Of a stretch of DNA of 64,000 nucleotides, positions 42,013-50,820 are shown in pieces; position 1 is the first letter of the stretch; each line of letters starts with the position of its first letter. The stretch comes from Pedobacter nanyangensis (lineage in GTDB: Bacteria; Bacteroidota; Bacteroidia; Sphingobacteriales; Sphingobacteriaceae). A program made the position numbers and the translations under genes. The notes under the pieces were generated by a model that saw only the letters and a program-made list of their open reading frames with translations, made no database searches and was not told where the DNA came from. The stretch is from assembly GCF_003313505.1 (NCBI RefSeq), contig NZ_QMHO01000003.1, positions 62,001-126,000 of the forward strand, given 5' to 3'.

Positions 42013-44466
42013 CTAATTACGCACCCTGTTTTGCTCACTTTGTGCACCATCGGCATTGTGCCTGCGCAAATTACTAATGGCTTTCCCAAACCGGTAACTA
42101 TAGCTCAGTACCACGGTGGTAAAATCGCCCCTGTTCCGCCAGTTGGCTTCCGTTAGATTAAGATTATTGATAACTCCATTAATAGCCCTGGTTTGAAAAA
42201 CATCCGTGGCGCTTAACCTTAAGGTACTGGCAGTGCTCAATTTCTTTTGCAGGGCCAAACCAATGTCATAAACCTTACCTATTTCAAACTGTACGTTTCT
42301 CAACTTGGTTTGATATCTGTAATTTATTTCTCCACTCCAGCTTTTATGAAACTTCAGTTGCAGGTTCCCGTTACTTGAGAAAAAGCCCCCCTTAGTATTT
42401 AAAACCCCGGTATAAAAATCGCTTTTCGAATGAATATAGGTGTATTGGCCAAACCAATTTAGACCCAGCCATTTGGTTATGTCAAGATTAGCGTTAATGG
42501 ATGCATTATAAACTTCCTGCTTGCCAATATTAGCCGGCCTGCTGTAATACGTGCCGTCAACAATTTCAATGGTTTCGTTTACCTGGTCCTTACTGTGGTT
42601 ATAGCCAAGTGTGGTAGTTACCCTATTTTTATAGGTATGCGAAAGTTCGATGGTTTGCGTAAATGATGGTCTCAAATATGGATTGCCCACATAATAAGTG
42701 AATTTATCCAAAGGCGAATAAAACGGATTTAAGTCTTGGTAAACTGGCCTGTCTATCCTTCTGCCATAATTTAGGCCAAGTTGGTGCGTATTAGTGGTAT
42801 CAAGCTTATAGGTAAAGTACAAAGTTGGAAATACATTGGTATAGCTTCTTTTGAAACTTGAATCTGCTTTCATCAAATTACCTAGCTGATGCCCTTTGGA
42901 GATGGTATTTTCAATCCTTAAACCAGCTTGCAAAGAAAAACGTTTGCCTTCTTTGCTCAAATTAAGATAGGCGGCGCTGATGTTTTCGCTATAAACAAAA
43001 TGGTTGCTCTTATCATAATCAGGGCTTGTAACATTGTTTGCGGTGTAAAAATAGCTGGCAATATTATTGGTTTTGATGTAACTTGTTTTTGCCCCGGCAT
43101 CCATTTTCCAAGTTTTCATCAATGGTTGCGAATAATCTGATTTGAGGCTATAGATATTTATTTTTGCTGGTAAATTCCCTTCCAATAAATCCTGTGCTTT
43201 TAAAGTTCCATTCCCCAAATAGGTATCGTTAAAATAGCGCTGGTAGGTGCGGGTGTTGTAGTTGATGTAATCGGCGTCGGCGGTAATTTCTTTGCCTGTT
43301 TTCCCAAATTTATGGCGGTAATTGGCATTTATCCCTCCGTTTTTAAAAGAGATATCATCCATGTTTTTGGCCACAATGCTCGAATCTTTAACCATGGATG
43401 GGTTAAACAAATTGCTGGTATTGTCGTTTACATTTTCCGCATTGCGGATATTGCCCCGCAGCAAAACACCCCAAGTAGTGTTGTCAGATTGGTAAAAATC
43501 TACGCCTGTTTGGCCGGTAAAAGTATTGGCGTGCCGCTGAAAGTAGGAATTTTGATTAAAGAAATAATCGGTACTACCATCAGGTTTTTGGTATCTCCTG
43601 TTCAGGTCCAAATCGGTAAAACTGTTATTGAGGTTGTATCCGAAATTCCCAAAAATGTTCAGCTTGTTTTTTCGATAGTTGAAATTAAAACTATCATTTG
43701 AACGTGTTTTCTTACCCCTTGTTAAGCTTAAATTTACTGCACCATTAAAACCAACAGCTCTGTCCTTTTTGGTTTTGATATTGATAACGCCTGCATTTCC
43801 GGCGGCATCATATTTTGCGGGCGGATTGGTCATCAGTTCTATCTGATCAACCATGGAAGATGGCAAGGAACGCAGGTAATTTTCCAGCTCCTCTCCGGAA
43901 AGGAAACTGGGTTTATCATCAATAAATATCACCACCCCTGGTTTTCCCTTAAGGCTAATGCTTCCATTTTGATCAACACTTACCCCTGGCGCTTTTTCCA
44001 AAACATCAAGGGCTGATGTTCCAGCATTGGAAATTAACGCATCTACGTTCACTACTGTTCTGTCTATCTTTTGCTCTACAAATGGCTTTTTTGCCACCAC
44101 ATTAACTTCCTTTAAAGTTTTGGTAATTGCCGTTAGCTTAAGCTCCCCAAGGTCAATCAAATTACGGCTACCATCTACAACAATTGGTTGGCTTTTAAAG
44201 TTAGCATAGCCCACCAGGATCACCCTAACCTGATAGCTACCAGCTACAACTTTATCGAAGGTAAATTTGCCATCTGCTTCGGTAAATGAGGTTTTCACGA
44301 GTATGCTATCTTTGACGGTAAATAGGGCCACGGTTGCCAAATCGAGAGGTTTTAAGCTACTATCAGTTATTTTCCCATTAATTACAGTTGTATTTTGCTG
44401 CGCATGGGCGAAAATTGAGGCAATAAAAAGCCCAGTGGTTAAAATAGCCTTAAGTTTAAGTTTCAT
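42013..44466 (-). CDS. TonB-dependent receptor-like outer-membrane beta-barrel protein
   Basis: At 817 residues it has a signal peptide (LTTGLFIASIFAHAQQ), a carboxypeptidase-like regulatory domain (about 25-110, VINGKITDSSLKPLDLATVA), a plug (about 125-235, SALDVLEKAPGVSVDQNGSI and GKPGVVIFIDDKPSFLSG) and an OMP_b-brl_3-type barrel. It lacks the usual SusD partner. It is third in the order BlaI, M56, receptor, subtilase, with 29 bp to M56. The receptor is likely controlled by BlaI-type repression. Confidence 0.88.
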   Translation of the reverse strand: MKLKLKAILTTGLFIASIFAHAQQNTTVINGKITDSSLKPLDLATVALFTVKDSILVKTSFTEADGKFTFDKVVAGSYQVRVILVGYANFKSQPIVVDGSRNLIDLGELKLTAITKTLKEVNVVAKKPFVEQKIDRTVVNVDALISNAGTSALDVLEKAPGVSVDQNGSISLKGKPGVVIFIDDKPSFLSGEELENYLRSLPSSMVDQIELMTNPPAKYDAAGNAGVINIKTKKDRAVGFNGAVNLSLTRGKKTRSNDSFNFNYRKNKLNIFGNFGYNLNNSFTDLDLNRRYQKPDGSTDYFFNQNSYFQRHANTFTGQTGVDFYQSDNTTWGVLLRGNIRNAENVNDNTSNLFNPSMVKDSSIVAKNMDDISFKNGGINANYRHKFGKTGKEITADADYINYNTRTYQRYFNDTYLGNGTLKAQDLLEGNLPAKINIYSLKSDYSQPLMKTWKMDAGAKTSYIKTNNIASYFYTANNVTSPDYDKSNHFVYSENISAAYLNLSKEGKRFSLQAGLRIENTISKGHQLGNLMKADSSFKRSYTNVFPTLYFTYKLDTTNTHQLGLNYGRRIDRPVYQDLNPFYSPLDKFTYYVGNPYLRPSFTQTIELSHTYKNRVTTTLGYNHSKDQVNETIEIVDGTYYSRPANIGKQEVYNASINANLDITKWLGLNWFGQYTYIHSKSDFYTGVLNTKGGFFSSNGNLQLKFHKSWSGEINYRYQTKLRNVQFEIGKVYDIGLALQKKLSTASTLRLSATDVFQTRAINGVINNLNLTEANWRNRGDFTTVVLSYSYRFGKAISNLRRHNADGAQSEQNRVRN

Positions 44467-44494
44467 TAAAGGAAGTTTAGTTGTTTATTGAGGT

Positions 44495-46114
44495 TTAACT
44501 GCCAATTCGATACTGGGTATCTGGTCGTTTAATGTATTTTTCCTTGTATTTATGATGCACATTGGCATCTTGTATCACACCGTTGATTTGCATTTCATTT
44601 TCGGTGAGGATATCGTGTAATTTCTCCCCCCCAAGAATAAGGTTGTCCTGTAACATTTCTTTCTGTATCTCCTGGCTGGCATCTTTGCCGTCGTGAACAA
44701 CACGCACCACTACCTTACCATCTATTTTAACCGTGCTGGTTGTAGTAGTTATGGTTGTAGTGGTAGAAACACCTTCAGGCTCACAGATAAAATTTGATGT
44801 GGGCTGCATTACAACTACCACAGCACTCTTTACAGGTTTTACCGGGCTCACAGGCGTTTCTGGTTTGGCTTGTGGCAAAACAGGATCTTCGATAGGCTCT
44901 AAATCATTGGCTTCGGCCAATTCCAAAACGTCTCCAGTTATCGTTTCCTTAAACAAAAAGCTTGATTTTTTTACGGGCTCAATACTTTTCATCGTTTTTT
45001 GGTCATTCTGTTTTGCATTTTGAGATGTATGGCCAAGTCCCGCACGGTAGGTAATTTCCTTTTTAGACGGCGATGATTTCTGTATGTGCGACCTGCTTAT
45101 TTTAAAAGCCGCAACTACTCCCAGAAAGCAAAATAGCGCAATAATTAAGGTTGTTTTCTCCAAAGCCGTTAAAGCAGTTCTTTGGTTAAATGCAATTCTG
45201 CGAATACGGCTAATCAGCTGGCTTTTGCCATTGGCCATTGACATTGCAAAACCGGTAGCGTTTAGGCTAAATTCCTGACAGGAAACCAGGGCTTTCAAAT
45301 AGCCGTTCTTGTCATTTGTACAAGCTATGGCCAAGTCATCACAGCAGTTTTCCCTTTCTTCCTTAATCATTTTTGATAACCATAACACCGCTGGGTTGAA
45401 GAAAAACAATACCTCCAGCGTGTTTTGAAGAATGTTTACGAGATAATCTTTACGTTTGATATGCGCCAGTTCATGACCTAAAATAGCTTCTACTTCAGCT
45501 AAACTTAAATGATTTAACAAGCCGATAGGCATTAAAACAACAGGCTTGAGGTGCCCGATAACCATTGGGATTTTTGCCAATCCAGATTGCAAAATAGAAA
45601 TTCCCTGATTGATCTGCAGTTGCTGTGCAAGCTGATCAACTTTTTGCTCCCAAAAATGGCCTGCGGCAAAAGTTTGGCTTTTCTTAAGACGCCCTACGGC
45701 ATGCAGCCCAAGCAGTAACTGCGCAGATTTAAAAAGGATAACGGCTATCCAAATCAACATCATTGGATTGGTATAATTCTTTAGCGCTTCTAGAAACTGG
45801 CTCAGCGCCAAAAAAATATCCAACTGAAAATTAAACAGTACTTTGTGCTGTGCTTGGTCAAAACTGAATAAGTAAGCCGCAATATTCACGTGGTTTACGC
45901 TCAGCACCAAAACCGCCGCCATACTCAGCACGAACAGCCCCAGTAGCCCTACCAACAAATTGTATCTCAAAGTTGGCGCACTGTTTTTAGTACCTACCAT
46001 AACCAAGGCTGCAAGCGATGCCATCACTACGCCTATCCATAAAGAATGGAACAATGTTTCAAACAATGTCTCCATCCATGTCGACGGCAAAAGATTAACC
46101 CATTTAAATTCCAT
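44495..46114 (-). CDS. M56 family (BlaR1-like) membrane metalloprotease
   Basis: Sensor proteases of this family cleave BlaI-type repressors when a signal is detected. The 539-residue protein has several N-terminal membrane segments and the zinc motif ILGHELAHIKRKD (about residue 212), plus a downstream EERENCCDDLAIACTND. There is no penicillin-binding sensor domain; after a membrane segment near residue 325 the periplasmic tail (about 345-539) is Pro/Lys/Val-rich with a Thr-run (TTTTITTTTSTVKIDG) and a small conserved-looking end. Stimulus is therefore unknown. It is 31 bp after the BlaI gene. Confidence 0.88.
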   Translation of the reverse strand: MEFKWVNLLPSTWMETLFETLFHSLWIGVVMASLAALVMVGTKNSAPTLRYNLLVGLLGLFVLSMAAVLVLSVNHVNIAAYLFSFDQAQHKVLFNFQLDIFLALSQFLEALKNYTNPMMLIWIAVILFKSAQLLLGLHAVGRLKKSQTFAAGHFWEQKVDQLAQQLQINQGISILQSGLAKIPMVIGHLKPVVLMPIGLLNHLSLAEVEAILGHELAHIKRKDYLVNILQNTLEVLFFFNPAVLWLSKMIKEERENCCDDLAIACTNDKNGYLKALVSCQEFSLNATGFAMSMANGKSQLISRIRRIAFNQRTALTALEKTTLIIALFCFLGVVAAFKISRSHIQKSSPSKKEITYRAGLGHTSQNAKQNDQKTMKSIEPVKKSSFLFKETITGDVLELAEANDLEPIEDPVLPQAKPETPVSPVKPVKSAVVVVMQPTSNFICEPEGVSTTTTITTTTSTVKIDGKVVVRVVHDGKDASQEIQKEMLQDNLILGGEKLHDILTENEMQINGVIQDANVHHKYKEKYIKRPDTQYRIGS

Positions 46115-46145
46115 ATAGTTTGTGGTTCTTTTTATTTGGTTTTAT

Positions 46146-46538
46146 CTATTTCTCAAGCTCATCCAATAACCTTTTGATTTCTTCTAATTCTGCTTTCGAT
46201 GTTTTTTTGTGATCTAGTAACTGCATCACCAAGTTAGCGGCCGAGCCTTTGTAAAGTGTATCCACAAACCTGTCTAGCAATTGTCCTTTTGTTTTAAGTT
46301 CAGCCTGTACGGGCATATAAATATGTTTCATTTGGCTCGCATCACGATTAAGGATGCCTTTTTCGGCCATAATCTGCATTTGCTTTAAAGTGGAAGTATA
46401 ATTTACTTCTCTTTGTTTGTTCAGTTCGTCGTTTACAAAGCGGACTGTACTAGGGCCAAATTCCCATAACACCTGCAATACCTCCAGCTCAGCTCTGGTA
46501 GGCTCTGGGATTGAATTGATAGATTGCTTCTCTTCCAT
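46146..46538 (-). CDS. BlaI/MecI-family transcriptional repressor
   Basis: The 130-residue protein has a winged helix (about 12-80) with EPTRAELEVLQVLWEFGPST and YTSTLKQMQIMAEKGILNRD, and a C-terminal dimerisation region (LLDRFVDTLYKGSAANLVMQ). The cleavage site by BlaR1-like proteases usually lies between the two parts. It is the first gene of the four-gene unit; a 12-bp palindrome TTTCGTACGAAA lies 20 bp upstream and could be its operator. Confidence 0.92.
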   Translation of the reverse strand: MEEKQSINSIPEPTRAELEVLQVLWEFGPSTVRFVNDELNKQREVNYTSTLKQMQIMAEKGILNRDASQMKHIYMPVQAELKTKGQLLDRFVDTLYKGSAANLVMQLLDHKKTSKAELEEIKRLLDELEK

Positions 46539-46557
46539 AGCACAAAGGTAGGATAAC

Positions 46558-46569
46558 TTTCGTACGAAA
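46558..46569. promoter_or_regulatory. 12-bp palindrome upstream of the BlaI-type gene
   Basis: TTTCGTACGAAA is a perfect palindrome just upstream of the blaI-like start (46538). It could be an autoregulatory operator. Its sequence is unlike the TACA/TGTA boxes of staphylococcal BlaI, so this is an inference. Confidence 0.45.
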
Positions 46570-46732
46570 CAATACTTACTTTAATTTTAACCTTAAAAAT
46601 CAACAAGTTGTATATGATCTTGCTTTTAAAGTGAAAAATTTTGTCGTTTTTGCGCCTTGTTATTGTCGTTTTTTAACCCCTAGTACACCAATAATTTTGG
46701 TGAAATTTGGTTATCCACTAAACCCTTAGACC

Positions 46733-47146
46733 ATGACAAAAGAAATTTGGCTTAACCTACCTGTTAAAAACATTGCAAAAACGACCGAATTTTTCTCCAA
46801 AATTGGCTTTAAATTAAACGAGCATGCCCCAAAAAGCAATTCAATGGCTTCGTTTAAAATAGGCCAGAAAGATTTTATTGTGAACTTTTTTACGGAGGAA
46901 GCGTTTAAAACTTTCACTCCCTTTCAAATTGCAGATTTATCCGGTGCTACAGCGTGCTTGATTTCCATTGATGCCGAAAATAAAGAAGGTGTAGACGCTA
47001 TTTTAGAGCGGGCCGCAGAAGCTGGTGCCCATATTTTTGCCAAAGGCGGCGAAAGGGACGGCTGGATGTATGGCGGGGGCTTTACTGATCCTGATGGCCA
47101 CAAATGGAATGTTTTGTTCATGGATTTTAGTAAATTACCTCAATAA
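46733..47146 (+). CDS. VOC-family (glyoxalase/extradiol-type) protein
   Basis: A 137-residue protein of the VOC superfamily with beta-alpha-beta-beta modules: EIWLNLPVKNIAKTTEFFSK and FGGFTDPDGHKWNVLFMDF-like C-terminus (GGGFTDPDGHKWNVLFM). The metal ligands are not all evident. It belongs to the group of short uncharacterised VOC proteins (annotated as glyoxalase/lactoylglutathione lyase-like). It precedes an SRPBCC gene by 11 bp, so the two are probably one transcript. Confidence 0.87.
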   Translation: MTKEIWLNLPVKNIAKTTEFFSKIGFKLNEHAPKSNSMASFKIGQKDFIVNFFTEEAFKTFTPFQIADLSGATACLISIDAENKEGVDAILERAAEAGAHIFAKGGERDGWMYGGGFTDPDGHKWNVLFMDFSKLPQ

Positions 47147-47157
47147 AAAACAAAACT

Positions 47158-47598
47158 ATGGAACGGATTTATTTTAAAATTGAAATTGATGCTCCTAAAG
47201 AAAAAGTTTGGGACATTTTGCTGGGAGAAACCACCTATCCTCTTTGGACAACTTTTTTTGCAGAAGGTTCTAGAGTAATAACTGACTGGAAAAAGGGTAG
47301 CAAAGCTTTGTTTTTGGGTAAAAAAGATGAAGGAATGGTCTCAAAAATTGCCGACCATATTCCCAATGAATTCATTTCGATCCAGCATTTGGGCTTTTAC
47401 AAAAATGGTGTGGAGGATTATGAAAGTGAAGAAGTGAAAAAATGGGGCAATGCTTTTGAAAACTATAAAATTAGTACCAAACAAGATGGCAAATCGGTGT
47501 TAAGTGTGGAGATGGATACCACCGAAGAATACAAGTCTTACTTTGAGGAAACCTGGCCAAAGGCTTTGGAAAAGGTTAAGGAGCTGGCAGAGGGCTAG
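47158..47598 (+). CDS. SRPBCC-domain protein (AHSA1/START-like)
   Basis: A 146-residue protein with the helix-grip fold: MERIYFKIEIDAPKEKVWDI and a C-terminal long helix YFEETWPKALEKVKELAEG. Such proteins bind hydrophobic ligands in a cavity. The function is unknown here. A perfect 10-bp stem (GCAATGTTTC / GAAACATTGC) overlaps its stop region at about 47599-47625 and may terminate or stabilise the message. Confidence 0.85.
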   Translation: MERIYFKIEIDAPKEKVWDILLGETTYPLWTTFFAEGSRVITDWKKGSKALFLGKKDEGMVSKIADHIPNEFISIQHLGFYKNGVEDYESEEVKKWGNAFENYKISTKQDGKSVLSVEMDTTEEYKSYFEETWPKALEKVKELAEG

Positions 47599-47747
47599 CA
47601 ATGTTTCGGAGCAAGAAACATTGCGATTGCCATTATTTCGTGCGCATGTGAGCAATCTGCCACGATGTTATAAATAGTTTCTAGCTAACAACATTGTTTG
47701 TTGGTGGCTGGGCCTTTCCGCTCCTATTGAGGTAACGGCGTAGGTAG

Positions 47748-48725
47748 CTACAAACTGCTGGCTGCCCTGTCTTTTTTAGAAATTCCATTAAAACCCACTA
47801 CCGAATCTGGAAGTTGCGAAAGTTCAATTTGCTTTCCTGTGTTGGGAACGAAAGTTTTGTAGTCAAACAACTTGGCGTTATTAATTGGCACTTCAATAAT
47901 GGTGTAGGCTCTGGTGGCTGGTTTGTCATCGCCCAATAAAGGCCTTGGACCTTCGCCAATACAGCCAGCATTAAGTAGGCGCAATTGTTGCTGGCGGGCA
48001 GGATAATAAGCATGTTGGTGGCCGCTGATATACAAATCAATGCCATTTTTCCTGAAGAAATTGGCGGCATCCTGGTGGTGTGCCAGCACTTCGCCCGGCT
48101 TGTTTTTACTAGCTACAATAGCATATAGGGGTAAATGACCCAATAGCACTCGCAACTTCGCTTTTTTAGCCGCTTTCGATTGCAGCTGCTGTTCCATCCA
48201 ATTAAATACTTCTTGGTTTACTGTAGCGCCGGCAGCGTCCCAACTAATGAAGAAGATATTTTGTTGCTGATAACTAAAATAAAAAGGAAAATGGCTGTCG
48301 TCGACATATTTTAACCCTAATTGGCTGCGTTTTGCCATCCAAAATTCTTGTGCCGTTTGCCTATCCTCCTGATAACTTGGGGAAGCATCGTGATTACCTA
48401 CGGTAAATCCAAAAGGTACGTTCATCTTCTGGATTGGCTTGAGCACATGGTTGTTGAAGCTGCTCCACATGTTTTGAAGTTGTGCTTTGGTAAGGGAAGC
48501 TTTTTGTCCCGCTACCATATCGCCACCGCATAAGATGATGTCGGGCTTAATGCTGTCGAGCGCTTTTAAGGTAGTTGCTACATCTGGATGATAAACGGTA
48601 GCACCATAACTGGAATTTAAATCGCTGATGACCGCTATTTTAACGGTTTTTGGTTGCGGTTCAATTTGCCAAGAGGGACAAATCAAACTAAACAGTACAA
48701 GCGTAACGATATGGAGTGGCTTCAT
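47748..48725 (-). CDS. Exported metallophosphoesterase
   Basis: The 325-residue protein starts at MKPLHIVTLVLFSLICPSWQ (48725), a signal peptide; the frame is open further upstream into repeat sequence. All calcineurin-like motifs are present: AVISDLNSSY (D), CGGDMVAGQ (GD), TVGNHDASP (GNHD), LLGHLPLYA (GH) and SGHQHAYYP (GHxH). Substrate unknown; periplasmic or outer surface. Single gene. Confidence 0.9.
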   Translation of the reverse strand: MKPLHIVTLVLFSLICPSWQIEPQPKTVKIAVISDLNSSYGATVYHPDVATTLKALDSIKPDIILCGGDMVAGQKASLTKAQLQNMWSSFNNHVLKPIQKMNVPFGFTVGNHDASPSYQEDRQTAQEFWMAKRSQLGLKYVDDSHFPFYFSYQQQNIFFISWDAAGATVNQEVFNWMEQQLQSKAAKKAKLRVLLGHLPLYAIVASKNKPGEVLAHHQDAANFFRKNGIDLYISGHQHAYYPARQQQLRLLNAGCIGEGPRPLLGDDKPATRAYTIIEVPINNAKLFDYKTFVPNTGKQIELSQLPDSVVGFNGISKKDRAASSL

Positions 48726-49104
48726 TAGGCTAAGATAGGAAAAGGAGTTTATTGCTGTGCCGTAAAACGATAAACCCAATTGTAGCGGAAATACTTTTTG
48801 TTGTGCGGCCGTCCTGAACGTAGTGAAGGACCCCAAAGGGTTGCACTTGAGCAGGAGATTGGCCGTACCTTGGCATAACAGCAAGAAGGTTCAACAAAAA
48901 GATTGCAGCGGAAAGTGGGACTGTAGGAGGCGATGGTGTAGGGAGTAGCTTTTCAAGTTCTATTACCGGTGTTGTTGCCATAATTTTCGACAGGCAAATA
49001 TGGGGTGCTGTTACGGGCCACTGGTAGGTAGGGCGCAGCGAAGGATTTCGAAGGATGGTGGTTGGAAAAGGATTACCCGCACCTCGGGGTGAGCTGCTGC
49101 GAGC
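48726..49104. other. Intergenic region of about 380 bp with repeat-like sequence
   Basis: No convincing gene. A minus-strand open frame (48730-49119) crosses it but has no recognisable features and reads like repeat sequence. CGTCCTGAACGTAGTGAAGG (about 48809-48828) and AGCGGAAAGTGGGACTG (about 48909) look like members of dispersed intergenic families; the latter resembles TAAAGCGGGACTGCC at about 31081. Confidence 0.4.
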
Positions 49105-49136
49105 AAAAAAGGCCAGCATAAAGCCGGCCTTTTTTA
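49105..49136 (-). terminator. Intrinsic terminator after the DHA2 transporter gene
   Basis: On the minus strand AAAAGGCCGGC and GCTGGCCTTTT form a stem around TTTAT, followed by a T-run. It closes the efflux operon. Confidence 0.85.
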
Positions 49137-49155
49137 GGTTATTGTGTGTGGAGTA

Positions 49156-50703
49156 TTAATGCGCATCTACGGGCATGTTCACGTTCTTTTTAAATTTTTG
49201 CAAGAATAAAAGCGGAATTGAACATAACATTACGCCTCCAGCTACCCAATAAGCGTCGCTATAGGTTAGCAGTAGGGTCTGTTTAATTACGGCTCCTTCT
49301 ATGGCTTTCATGGCCATCAGTTTTGCATCTAAAAATGCAGCACCTTTTGCCATAAAATTGTGGATAAGGCCGTTTAAACGTTCGGTAAATGCTGGATTGT
49401 TTTCGTTAATATTTACTAAAAGGTTGTTTCGGTGGAAACCTTGTCTTACGTGGATCAAGGTGGTTAGGGCTGCAATGCCAAAAGAGCCTCCCAATTGGCG
49501 CATCATGTTGTTTAGTCCCGAACCTTGACCTATTTCTGCGCCTTTGAGGTCTTGGATAGCCAAGGTGGTTAAGGGTACAAAAAGCAATGCCATGCCAAAT
49601 CCCCTGATCACCAAAGGCCAAAAGAACTGCTCGGTGCCTGATGAAAGGGTTGATTTGCTGAGCATGTGACAGAAGATGAAAAACAAGATCATTCCGCCAG
49701 TGGCCATAAATTGGGCAGGCACACCTTTTTTAAGCATAATGCCAATAAAGGGCATCATGGCAATGGTACATAGGCCGCCGGCAATAAACAGCTCTCCGGT
49801 TTGCAGCGGCGAGAAACCTAACAGGTTTTGACAGAAAATGGGGAAAACGAACACGGAACCATATAATCCAAAACCGAGTACAAATGAAGTAATCATCCCG
49901 ATGGAGAAGCTTCGATGTCTCATGATTTTAAAGTTTACGATAGGATGGTCGGTACTTAATTCACGCCAAATGAAGAACAGGATGCCAAAAACGGAGGTAA
50001 TGGCAAGAGCTGTGATGTATGGTGTGGCAAACCAGTCTTCGCTTTCACCTTTTTCTAATACGGTTTGCAAGCTGCCAATGGCCACGGCCAATAATACAAT
50101 CCCCCACCAATCGATAGGTGCACCCTTGCCGTCCTTGGGTGTTTCTCGGACAAACATGTAGGCACAATAGGCCGCCAGGATGCCCACTGGAATGTTGACG
50201 TAAAATATCCAGGGCCAGGTGGTAATTTCTAAGATGTAACCTCCAATGGTAGGGCCTACGGTTGGACCCACTACGGCTCCTAGGCCAAACAAGGCTGTGG
50301 CGATACCTACATCTTCGCGTGGCCAGGTTTCAATGAGGATGGCTTGTGCCGTTGAAATTAAGCCACCGCCAGCCAGTCCCTGTAAAATACGGAAACCTAC
50401 CAGTTCCCATAAATTATCGGCGTTGCCGCATAAAAAAGAGGCAATGGTAAACAGGATGATAGAAAATAGAAAGTAATTTTTTCGGCCAAACCTACTGCCT
50501 AACCAACCAGACATGGGCAGTACAATTACGTTGGCTACGGCGTAGCCGGTAGATAGCCAGGCTACATCTTCGAGCGTAGCGCCAAGGTTACCTTGTATTT
50601 GGGGCAATGCCACGTTTACAATGGTGGTATCTATGAGCTCCAAAAGGGCTGCCGTGATTACCGTAAACGTGATGATCCATTTTTTTAAACCTACTTCGGC
50701 CAT
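49156..50703 (-). CDS. emrB: DHA2-family multidrug efflux MFS transporter (EmrB-like)
   Basis: Drug:H+ antiporter with about 14 membrane segments. At 515 residues it has motif A (GSRFGRKNYF), motif C-like (GLGAVVGPTVGPTIGGYI) and the EmrB pattern LDTTIVNVALPQIQGNLGAT. With EmrA and TolC it forms a tripartite pump that exports hydrophobic drugs. It is last in the operon TetR-TolC-EmrA-EmrB. Confidence 0.93.
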   Translation of the reverse strand: MAEVGLKKWIITFTVITAALLELIDTTIVNVALPQIQGNLGATLEDVAWLSTGYAVANVIVLPMSGWLGSRFGRKNYFLFSIILFTIASFLCGNADNLWELVGFRILQGLAGGGLISTAQAILIETWPREDVGIATALFGLGAVVGPTVGPTIGGYILEITTWPWIFYVNIPVGILAAYCAYMFVRETPKDGKGAPIDWWGIVLLAVAIGSLQTVLEKGESEDWFATPYITALAITSVFGILFFIWRELSTDHPIVNFKIMRHRSFSIGMITSFVLGFGLYGSVFVFPIFCQNLLGFSPLQTGELFIAGGLCTIAMMPFIGIMLKKGVPAQFMATGGMILFFIFCHMLSKSTLSSGTEQFFWPLVIRGFGMALLFVPLTTLAIQDLKGAEIGQGSGLNNMMRQLGGSFGIAALTTLIHVRQGFHRNNLLVNINENNPAFTERLNGLIHNFMAKGAAFLDAKLMAMKAIEGAVIKQTLLLTYSDAYWVAGGVMLCSIPLLFLQKFKKNVNMPVDAH

Positions 50704-50820
50704 TATTTAGTACTTAGATATGAGTATTTAGATTTGAGACAAGTTTCTAATTAAAGTGATTAAACATTTATTAGCATACTAATCCAGATCTATAACTTAA
50801 AACTGATAACCTACAACTCA

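Noticed and set aside
44495..46538. A beta-lactam resistance (blaR1-blaI) system
   Set aside because: No beta-lactamase or penicillin-sensor domain is present; downstream genes are a TonB receptor and a protease.
48730..49119. 129-codon minus-strand frame between the metallophosphoesterase and the MFS gene
   Set aside because: Runs through dispersed repeats, no domain or signal; reads like non-coding repeat DNA.
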